From Sulfurivermis sp040755915 (GTDB lineage Bacteria > Pseudomonadota > Gammaproteobacteria > Thiohalomonadales > Thiohalomonadaceae), in contig JBFLWM010000011.1 in NCBI GenBank assembly GCA_040755915.1, positions 1 to 6,421 on the forward strand: a DNA stretch of 6,421 bases. Reading direction: 5' to 3'. A program made the position numbers and the translations under genes. The notes beneath the pieces are model-generated. The model saw only the letters and a list, made by a program, of their open reading frames with translations, did no database searches and was not told the DNA's origin. Positions within the stretch are counted from its first letter, which is position 1, and each line of letters starts with the position of its first letter. Of the stretch, positions 1 to 5,876 are shown one piece after another.

Positions 1-11
1 TTAAACAAATT

Positions 12-1336
<1,325 letters not shown>

Positions 1337-1337
<1 letters not shown>

Positions 1338-1417
1338 GTTACGAGTTGAAATGGCGGCGTCAGCCGCCACTTATGGTGGGCTGAGGATTCGAAACCCGAA
1401 ACGCACAACTCGCAACT
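1337..1417. repeat. Intergenic dyad element with imperfect 12-bp terminal inverted repeats
   Basis: The hslU-DUF971 gap holds an inverted repeat. AGTTACGAGTTG (1337-1348) faces CAACTCGCAACT (1406-1417), matching 11 of 12 positions. Inside it, TGGCGGC (1352-1358) and GCCGCCA (1363-1369) form a 7-bp hairpin with a GTCA loop. No T-tract follows, so a classical terminator is not supported. The left arm starts on the last base of the hslU stop codon. The arms are poorer in G+C than the flanking genes. The structure resembles small palindromic intergenic repeats (REP/MITE-like) known in many proteobacteria, but whether other copies exist in the genome cannot be seen here. It may also serve as an mRNA-stabilising or attenuating structure between hslU and the downstream genes. 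Confidence 0.5.
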
Positions 1418-1436
1418 GAATTTACGAGGTAAGACC

Positions 1437-1814
1437 ATGAACGAAAAGCCCATTCCGACCGAAATCACCCTGCACAAGGCGAAGCACCTGCTGGAAGTGG
1501 CCTATTCCGACGGCCAGCGCTTCCAGTTGCCGACCGAGTATCTGCGCGTGTTTTCCCCTTCCGCCGAGGTGCGCGGCCACGGCCCCGGCCAGGAGACCCT
1601 GCAGGTGGGCAAGGAAGACGTGAACATCGAGCAGATCGAGCAGGTGGGCAGCTATGCCATCCAGCCCCACTTTGATGATGGTCATAACACCGGCATCTAC
1701 GCCTGGGATACCCTGTACGACCTCGGGGTCAATTACGAGAAGAACTGGCAGGACTATCTCGACCGCCTGACCGCCGCCGGCCACCAGCGCAAGACGCCGG
1801 CCCACCAGGCATAA
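1437..1814 (+). CDS. DUF971 / gamma-butyrobetaine hydroxylase-like N-terminal domain protein
   Basis: This is a small single-domain protein of 125 residues. The fold is the one found at the N-terminus of gamma-butyrobetaine hydroxylase and in stand-alone DUF971 proteins. Family hallmarks are LPTEYLRVFSPSAEVRGHG (31-49) and the VGSYA...DDGHNTGIYAW stretch (70-90). No catalytic oxygenase domain follows, so it is not itself a hydroxylase. The molecular function of the stand-alone form is not established; a role near iron-sulfur or quinone metabolism has been suggested mainly from gene neighbourhood, and I treat that as speculation. The ATG at 1437 has GAGGT at 1426-1430, six bases upstream. A gap of only 26 bases to ubiE suggests co-transcription. 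The position between hslU and the ubi genes matches the order in Pseudomonas and related genomes. The last dozen residues are polar and probably disordered. Confidence 0.92.
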   Translation: MNEKPIPTEITLHKAKHLLEVAYSDGQRFQLPTEYLRVFSPSAEVRGHGPGQETLQVGKEDVNIEQIEQVGSYAIQPHFDDGHNTGIYAWDTLYDLGVNYEKNWQDYLDRLTAAGHQRKTPAHQA

Positions 1815-1840
1815 GGCCATTCAACAGGACGGAGTTTGAA

Positions 1841-2590
1841 ATGAGCGAACGCGACACCACCCACTTCGGGTACAAACAGGTGGCGGTGGACGAGAAGGCC
1901 CACCTGGTGGCCGACGTGTTTCACTCCGTCGCCTCCAAGTACGACATGATGAACGACGTGATGTCGTTCGGCATCCACCGTCTGTGGAAGCGCTACACCA
2001 TCGAGATGAGCGGTGTGCGCGCCGGCCAGCGCGTGCTCGATCTGGCCGGCGGCACCGGCGATCTGGCAATGAAGTTCTCGCGCATCGTCGGCCCCACCGG
2101 CCAGGTGGTGCTGGCCGACATCAACGCCTCGATGCTGGAGGTGGGGCGCAAGCGCCTGGTGGATGCCGGCATCGTCGGCAATGTGGAGTACGCCCAGGTC
2201 AATGCCGAGTGCCTGCCGTTTCCCGACAATCACTTCGACCTCATCACCATCGCCTTCGGCCTGCGCAACGTCACCGACAAGGACAAGGCGCTGGCCTCCA
2301 TGCAGCGCGTGCTGAAGCCGGGCGGCCGCCTGCTGGTGCTGGAATTCTCCAAGCCGGCGCTGCCGGGGCTGTCGCCGCTGTATGACCTGTATTCCTTCAC
2401 CATGCTGCCGATGATGGGCAAGATCATCGCCGGCGATTCCGAGAGCTACCGCTATCTCGCCGAATCCATCCGCATGCACCCGGATCAGGAAACCCTGAAG
2501 GGCATGATGGAGAATGCCGGTTTCGATCGCGTGGAGTTCTTCAATCTCTCCGGCGGCATCGTCGCGCTGCACCGCGGTTTCAAGGCCTGA
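1841..2590 (+). CDS. ubiE: UbiE, demethylmenaquinone / 2-polyprenyl-6-methoxy-benzoquinol C-methyltransferase
   Basis: UbiE is a cytoplasmic, membrane-associated class I SAM-dependent methyltransferase. It adds the C-methyl group to the quinone ring, converting DDMQH2 to DMQH2 in ubiquinone synthesis and demethylmenaquinol to menaquinol where that pathway exists. The 249 residues match the family (251 in E. coli). Seen directly are UbiE/COQ5 signature 1 YDMMNDVMSFGIHRLW (34-49), the SAM-binding motif I VLDLAGGTGDL (65-75), the acidic ribose-contacting D93 in VLADIN, NAECLPFPDN (121-130), the second signature FGLRNVTD (139-146) and the post-II motif RVLKPGGRLLVLEFS (156-170). The C-terminus ends in the usual GGIVALHRGFKA. 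GGAG at 1831-1834 lies six bases before the ATG. The gene begins the run of ubiquinone genes in this window. Nothing shows whether menaquinone is also made by this organism. Confidence 0.98.
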   Translation: MSERDTTHFGYKQVAVDEKAHLVADVFHSVASKYDMMNDVMSFGIHRLWKRYTIEMSGVRAGQRVLDLAGGTGDLAMKFSRIVGPTGQVVLADINASMLEVGRKRLVDAGIVGNVEYAQVNAECLPFPDNHFDLITIAFGLRNVTDKDKALASMQRVLKPGGRLLVLEFSKPALPGLSPLYDLYSFTMLPMMGKIIAGDSESYRYLAESIRMHPDQETLKGMMENAGFDRVEFFNLSGGIVALHRGFKA

Positions 2591-2603
2591 CCGTTCCGCC
2601 GCG

Positions 2604-3086
2604 ATGAACGCGCAGCCGCAGTATGCCGGGTTCTGGCGCCGTGTCGGCGCCACCCTCATCGATACGGTGTTGTTCCTCGCCCTGATCACGCCGCTGCTGT
2701 ACCTGCTGTACGGCAGCAGCTATTTCACCGAGGCGCGGCCGGCCTTCAGTTATGCCGGTGGCGGTGACTTCCTGTTGAATCAGCTGCTGCCGCTGCTGGC
2801 GGCGGTGGTGCTGTGGGTGAAGTACCGCGCCACGCCGGGCAAGCGTCTGCTCGATTGCGTGGTGGTGGATGCCGATACCCTGCAGGCCATCGGCGTGAAG
2901 CAGGCGCTGATTCGCTATTTCGCCTATCTGGCCTCCATCCTGCCCCTGGGACTGGGGTTTCTGTGGATCCTGTGGGACAGGCGCAGGCAGGGGTTTCATG
3001 ATCGCATTGCCCGTACTGTGGTGCTGTATGCACCGGAGGATGAGGCGGAGAAATCGTTGCAGCAGCTGATGGAGGAGGCACGATGA
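2604..3086 (+). CDS. RDD-family integral membrane protein within the ubi cluster
   Basis: The 160-residue product is a compact RDD-domain membrane protein. The domain starts with GFWRRVGATLIDTVLF (9-24), which carries the family's conserved Arg and Asp in the first helix. Predicted membrane spans are about 15-36, 56-73 and 105-125. Between spans 2 and 3 is the conserved loop ATPGKRLL (76-83). After span 3 comes DRRRQGFHDRIART (125-138), the usual RDD ending. The tail (143-160) is acidic and cytoplasmic-looking. RDD proteins are poorly understood; a few have been linked to ion exchange or stress, but no activity can be assigned here. The ATG at 2604 lies 13 bases after the ubiE stop without a clear Shine-Dalgarno, which suggests reinitiation from ubiE. 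The stop overlaps the ubiJ start as ATGA. E. coli has ubiJ directly after ubiE, so this gene is an addition to that order. An upstream in-frame extension lies inside ubiE and is not supported. Confidence 0.92.
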   Translation: MNAQPQYAGFWRRVGATLIDTVLFLALITPLLYLLYGSSYFTEARPAFSYAGGGDFLLNQLLPLLAAVVLWVKYRATPGKRLLDCVVVDADTLQAIGVKQALIRYFAYLASILPLGLGFLWILWDRRRQGFHDRIARTVVLYAPEDEAEKSLQQLMEEAR

Positions 3087-3703
3087 ACGCGACTACCCTG
3101 CTGCCCCAGGCGGGGCTGGCCGTGCTCGAGGCGGCCATCAACACGGCCCTCGCCATGGACCCGGACACCCGTGCGCGCCTCGGCGCGCTGGAAGGTCGGG
3201 TGATCGCTGTCGATCTGCAGGGACCGGAGGTCACCATTTTCCTGTTGCCCGGTGCCGACGGTTTCCGCCTGATGGGACATTACGAGGGTGCGCCGGACAC
3301 GCGCCTGCGCGGCACGCCGCTGGCCCTGTTGCGGCTCAACCGCGGCAAGGCCGGCGAGGGGATGTTTTCCGGCACGGTGAAGATTGAAGGCGACGTGGAG
3401 CTGGGGCAGCGCGTGCAACGCATCCTCGGCGGCCTCGACATCGACTGGGAAGAACACCTGTCGCGCCTCACCGGCGACGTGCTCGCCCATCAGATCGGCA
3501 ATATGGTGCGCGGCTTTCTGCGCTGGGGCGAACAGGCCGCCGGCAATCTGGAGCGTGACTTCGCCGACTATGTGCAGGAAGAGCGGCGCGATGTGCCGCC
3601 GCGCTGGGAGGTGGACGAATTCCTCACTGGCGTCGACGGCCTGCGCAGTGCGGTGGACCGGCTGGAGGCGCGGCTGCGCCGGCTGGAACGGGATAAGAAA
3701 TAG
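3083..3703 (+). CDS. ubiJ: UbiJ, SCP2-domain accessory factor of ubiquinone biosynthesis
   Basis: UbiJ (formerly YigP) is a non-enzymatic accessory protein. Its SCP2 domain binds lipids, and together with UbiK it helps the soluble Ubi complex handle hydrophobic intermediates. The 206 residues compare with 201 in E. coli. The SCP2-like domain covers roughly residues 10-115. The diagnostic stretch is IEGDVELGQRVQRIL (101-115) followed by LDIDWEEHLSRLTGDVLAHQIG (118-139). The C-terminus (about 176-204) is a charged amphipathic helix with Leu/Val heptads, likely a coiled coil, consistent with the UbiK-interacting tail known for the family. The start codon overlaps the stop of the RDD gene (ATGA), and a strong GGAGGAGG lies at 3071-3078 inside that gene, so translation is coupled. 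The TAG stop (3701-3703) overlaps the left end of a large inverted repeat, so the repeat may supply the stop codon. Confidence 0.93.
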   Translation: MNATTLLPQAGLAVLEAAINTALAMDPDTRARLGALEGRVIAVDLQGPEVTIFLLPGADGFRLMGHYEGAPDTRLRGTPLALLRLNRGKAGEGMFSGTVKIEGDVELGQRVQRILGGLDIDWEEHLSRLTGDVLAHQIGNMVRGFLRWGEQAAGNLERDFADYVQEERRDVPPRWEVDEFLTGVDGLRSAVDRLEARLRRLERDKK

Positions 3704-3872
3704 TCCGCGAATGCACGCAAATAAACGCAAATACGTATCTGCGCATCGATGCATCGGCGCTGCGAACCCTGCCGGTGGCGGTTCGCTCCAGCCATTTCAT
3801 TTTCCCTTTGCAGCGCCACCCGCAATAAAGTCGAACCTTGCATTTGCGTTTATTTGCGTGCATTTGCGGACT
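3702..3872. repeat. 171-bp palindromic element with 31-bp inverted arms between ubiJ and ubiB
   Basis: The left arm (3702-3732) and right arm (3842-3872) are inverted copies that differ at one of 31 positions (G at 3709 against the expected A). Each arm is built from a roughly 10-base tandem motif: GCGAATGCAC, GCAAATAAAC, GCAAATACGT. The arms are AT-rich compared with the surrounding genes. The 109-base centre holds nested dyads: GGCGCTGC (3756-3763) with GCAGCGCC (3810-3817), and GCGAACC (3762-3768) with GGTTCGC (3780-3786). It also holds two overlapping 10-bp palindromes, GCATCGATGC (3743-3752) and CGATGCATCG (3747-3756). Transcribed RNA would fold into a long stem. There is no transposase ORF. 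The form fits a non-autonomous MITE or REP/BIME-like element. Motifs of the type GCGAATNNAC repeated every 10 bases are, from memory, common as dispersed intergenic repeats in proteobacteria. The element splits the ubi cluster and could act as an RNA-processing site or transcription modulator. Confidence 0.88.
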
Positions 3873-3886
3873 GATTCTGAATTTCT

Positions 3887-3893
3887 GAGGGGG
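3887..3893 (+). promoter_or_regulatory. Ribosome binding site fixing the GTG start of ubiB
   Basis: GAGGGGG lies seven bases before the GTG at 3901. It sits just outside the right arm of the 171-bp repeat, so ubiB keeps its own translation signal despite the element. No nearby in-frame ATG would give the expected UbiB N-terminus. Confidence 0.75.
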
Positions 3894-3900
3894 CAATAAC

Positions 3901-5553
3901 GTGTTGCTACGTCCGGGTCAGGCTCTGCGCCTGCTCTACATCAGCTGGGTATTGGCGCGGCATGGGCTGGATGATCTGATCCTGGCCACCCATCTGTTCC
4001 GTCCGCTGCGCTTCCTGCGCGTGTTCATGTGGTGGAACTGGTTCCGCCGCCACGCCCCGCGCGGTGAACGCATCCGCCGCGCGCTGGAAGACCTCGGCCC
4101 CATCTTCGTCAAGTTCGGCCAGATCCTCTCCACCCGCCGCGACCTGCTGCCCGACGACATCGCCCTGGAGCTGGCTCGCCTGCAGGATCGGGTGCCGCCA
4201 TTCCCGGGCGGCACGGCGCGCGCCATCGTGGAGAAGGCCTACCGCGAGTCCGTCGATACGGTGTTTGCCGAGTTCGATGAAACGCCGATGGCCTCCGCCT
4301 CCATTGCCCAGGTGCATGCCGCGCGCCTCAAGGACGGCCGCGAGGTGGTGGTGAAGGTGCTGCGGCCGGACATCGCGCCGGTGATCCGGCGCGACATCAG
4401 CCTGATGTACATCATCGCCGAGAAGATGGAGCAGTTCTGGGCCGACGGCCGCCGCCTGCGCCCGCGCGAGGTGGTGGCCGAATTCGAGCGCACCATCCTC
4501 GACGAACTGGACCTGATGCGCGAGGCGGCGAACGCCTCGCAGATCCGGCGCAACTTCGCCGATTCCTCCCAGCTGTATATCCCGGAGGTGTACTGGCCGC
4601 TGTGCCGCCGCAACGTGATGGTGATGGAGCGCGTCTATGGCATCCCCATCGCCAACATGGACGCGGTGCGCGCCGCCGGCGTCGACATGAAGGCGCTGGC
4701 CGAGCGCGGCGTGGAGATCTTCTTCACCCAGGTGTTCCGCCACAACTTCTTCCATGCCGACATGCACCCCGGCAACATCTTCGTCGAGCCGAGCGGGCGC
4801 TACATCGCGGTGGACTTCGGCATCGTCGGTTCGCTCAGCACCGAGGACCAGCGCTATCTGGCGGAGAACCTGCTGGCCTTCTTCAAGCGCGACTACAACC
4901 GTGTCGCCGTGCTGCACGTGGAGTCGGGCTGGGTGCCGTCGGGCACCCGGGTGGACGAGTTCGAGGCGGCGATACGCACCGTGTGCGAGCCGATCTTCGA
5001 GCGCCCCTTCGCCGAGATATCCTTCGGCCACCTGCTGCTGCGCCTGTTCCAGACCGCGCGCCGCTTCAACATGGAAGTGCAGCCGCAGTTGGTGCTGCTG
5101 CAGAAGACCCTGCTCAATATCGAGGGGCTGGGTCGGCAGATCGATCCACAACTCAATCTGTGGTCCACTGCCAAGCCGTTCCTGGAACGCTGGATGAGCG
5201 AACAGGTGGGCGTGCGCTCCTTCTTCAATCGCATCAAGAACAATATCCCGAGCTGGGGCGAGAGCCTGCCCGAGGTGCCGCAGCTGATCCACGACGTGCT
5301 GCAGCGCGCCCGCCACGGCTCCCTGCAGGTGCAGGGCAGCACCGAGGAGCTGCGCCAGCTGCGCGAGGAGATGCGCCAGGCCAACCGGCGCAGCTTCGCC
5401 GCCATCATCGGCGCCGCCCTGGTGGTCAGTGCCGCCGTGCTGCTCGGCCTGGACGGCTACGCCCCGCGCATGCTGGGCGAGGCCCCCGTCGCCTCCTGGG
5501 CCCTGGGGCTGGCCGGCGCCGTGCTGTGGCTCTTTGCCTGGCCAAGGGACTGA
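3901..5553 (+). CDS. ubiB: UbiB, atypical protein-kinase-like ATPase required for ubiquinone biosynthesis
   Basis: UbiB belongs to the ABC1/ADCK/COQ8 family of atypical kinases. It is anchored in the inner membrane, has ATPase activity, and is needed for ubiquinone accumulation, probably by helping to extract or present lipid intermediates. The 550 residues match the family (546 in E. coli). Seen directly are the family-specific KxGQ motif KFGQ (71-74), the Ala-rich loop ASASIAQVHAA (131-141) that replaces the glycine-rich loop, the ATP-binding lysine in VVVKVLRP (K152), the ExD motif in DELD (202-204), the catalytic loop HADMHPGN (285-292, with D287 and N292) and the metal-binding DFG (305-307). 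Two hydrophobic helices close the protein (about 499-517 and 527-547), as expected for the membrane anchor. The GTG start gives an N-terminus that aligns with E. coli UbiB. It is separated from ubiJ by a repeat element, and its stop lies 15 bases before a strong terminator. Confidence 0.98.
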   Translation: MLLRPGQALRLLYISWVLARHGLDDLILATHLFRPLRFLRVFMWWNWFRRHAPRGERIRRALEDLGPIFVKFGQILSTRRDLLPDDIALELARLQDRVPPFPGGTARAIVEKAYRESVDTVFAEFDETPMASASIAQVHAARLKDGREVVVKVLRPDIAPVIRRDISLMYIIAEKMEQFWADGRRLRPREVVAEFERTILDELDLMREAANASQIRRNFADSSQLYIPEVYWPLCRRNVMVMERVYGIPIANMDAVRAAGVDMKALAERGVEIFFTQVFRHNFFHADMHPGNIFVEPSGRYIAVDFGIVGSLSTEDQRYLAENLLAFFKRDYNRVAVLHVESGWVPSGTRVDEFEAAIRTVCEPIFERPFAEISFGHLLLRLFQTARRFNMEVQPQLVLLQKTLLNIEGLGRQIDPQLNLWSTAKPFLERWMSEQVGVRSFFNRIKNNIPSWGESLPEVPQLIHDVLQRARHGSLQVQGSTEELRQLREEMRQANRRSFAAIIGAALVVSAAVLLGLDGYAPRMLGEAPVASWALGLAGAVLWLFAWPRD

Positions 5554-5568
5554 CCCTCCCGCCCGGCA

Positions 5569-5607
5569 AACAAAAAGGGGAAGAGCAGCGCTCTTCCCCT
5601 TTTTGTT
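5569..5607. terminator. Bidirectional intrinsic terminator between ubiB and the convergent microprotein gene
   Basis: An 18-bp perfect stem (5569-5586 with 5590-5607) closes on a three-base AGC loop. The core is GGGGAAGAGC / GCTCTTCCCC flanked by A5 on the left and T5 on the right. The structure is therefore a good Rho-independent terminator when read on either strand. On + it ends the ubiB transcript; on minus it would end the transcript of the small ORF at 5630-5704. Confidence 0.93.
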
Positions 5608-5629
5608 GGCCGGCACCGGGCCGGGTAAC

Positions 5630-5704
5630 TCAGAATATCTTGGCGAGGAACACCAGGTAGAACAGGGAGCCGAAGACGGCAGTAGCAACGAGAGTCTCAA
5701 CCAT
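5630..5704 (-). CDS. Putative 24-residue single-span membrane microprotein
   Basis: I do not recognise this product. The minus strand carries an ATG at 5704 and a TGA at 5632-5630, giving 24 residues. The peptide begins MVETLVATAVFG and ends YLVFLAKIF. Residues about 5-21 are uninterrupted hydrophobic or small, enough for one membrane helix, with an acidic residue (E3) before it and a lysine (K22) near the end. Translation is well supported: AAGGAG (5717-5712) lies seven bases upstream of the ATG. The gene also appears to be an independent unit. A promoter with an FNR-like box lies upstream, a terminator (5825-5860) insulates it from the neighbour, and another (5569-5607) follows. Seventeen of the 23 codons after ATG end in G or C, with T-ending codons clustered at the start. 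By size and topology it resembles small accessory subunits of respiratory or transport complexes, but no family can be named. The alternative is a non-coding RNA of about 190 bases. Confidence 0.72.
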   Translation of the reverse strand: MVETLVATAVFGSLFYLVFLAKIF

Positions 5705-5737
5705 GGTCTGTCTCCTTGAAGGCTTGAAGAGAAGATT

Positions 5738-5758
5738 CGCTATTCCGGAACGATAGCG
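5738..5758. repeat. Small dyad in the microprotein leader
   Basis: CGCTAT (5738-5743) and ATAGCG (5753-5758) form a 6-bp inverted repeat around TCCGGAACG, with the overlapping palindrome TTCCGGAA at 5743-5750. On the minus strand it would lie at the very 5' end of the transcript predicted from the promoter at 5794-5765. It could be a stabilising 5' hairpin or a repressor operator; the sequence alone does not decide. Confidence 0.4.
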
Positions 5759-5764
5759 GTACAG

Positions 5765-5794
5765 ACCATAGGGTTATTGCGGGCCTCCTGTCAT
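5765..5794 (-). promoter_or_regulatory. Candidate sigma70-type promoter for the microprotein
   Basis: Read on the minus strand, ATGACA (5794-5789) matches the TTGACA -35 box at five of six bases. After an 18-base spacer, TATGGT (5770-5765) matches the TATAAT -10 box at four of six. Transcription would begin near 5758 and leave a leader of about 54 bases. The promoter lies between the terminator of the upstream gene and the microprotein, exactly where one is needed. The weak -10 box fits an activator-dependent promoter. Confidence 0.45.
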
Positions 5795-5807
5795 TGATAA
5801 TCCGCAA
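5794..5807. promoter_or_regulatory. FNR/ANR-like (CRP-FNR family) binding site
   Basis: TTGATAATCCGCAA on the + strand matches the FNR consensus TTGAT-N4-ATCAA at eight of ten defined bases, with one perfect half-site (TTGAT) and one degenerate one (CGCAA). Its centre lies about 42 bases upstream of the transcription start predicted from the neighbouring -10 box. That is the position of class II FNR-activated promoters. Part of the site also belongs to a different dyad (ATTGCGG 5776-5782 with CCGCAAT 5802-5808), so another regulator is possible. Confidence 0.45.
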
Positions 5808-5824
5808 TTTATGCAGGGGAAATG

Positions 5825-5860
5825 AAAAGGGGGTGGCTGCCCGGGCAGCCACCCCCTTTT
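5825..5860. terminator. 36-bp perfect palindrome terminating the nitronate monooxygenase-like gene
   Basis: The palindrome AAAAGGGGGTGGCTGCCC (5825-5842) is followed directly by its exact complement (5843-5860). With a four-base CCGG loop this gives a 16-bp, very GC-rich stem, flanked by A4 and T4. It lies 16 bases beyond the stop of the leftward gene and would end that transcript. The T-tract is short but usable, and the hairpin can work in both directions. Confidence 0.88.
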
Positions 5861-5876
5861 AGCATGCCGCGCCGGC

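Noticed and set aside
1352..1369. GC hairpin after hslU as a Rho-independent terminator
   Set aside because: The stem is only 7 bp and is followed by CTTATGG rather than a T-tract, so termination is not supported; it is recorded as part of the dyad element.
1754..2689. 311-codon open frame on the minus strand antisense to ubiE
   Set aside because: Composition is typical of antisense frames in GC-rich DNA. It crosses three genes and lacks any family motif.
3702..3872. CRISPR array or CRISPR-like repeats
   Set aside because: The repeats are inverted, number only two, and consist internally of 10-base units; there are no spacers of uniform length and no cas genes.
3624..3899. Open frames on both strands over the ubiJ-ubiB spacer with peptides such as HANKRK and FAFICVHLR
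   Set aside because: These peptides are translations of the inverted repeat arms. The same kind of peptide is a familiar false annotation from interspersed repeats, and no ribosome binding site or domain supports them.
4602..5660. 352-codon open frame on the + strand overlapping ubiB in another frame
   Set aside because: It is an Arg/Ala/Gly/Pro-rich frame shadow of ubiB and also passes through the terminator hairpin.
3907..5700. 597-codon open frame on the minus strand antisense to ubiB
   Set aside because: It is rich in His, Ala, Gln and Gly from complementary GC-rich codons, has no recognisable domain, and runs through the terminator at 5569-5607. UbiB on the other strand carries every family motif.
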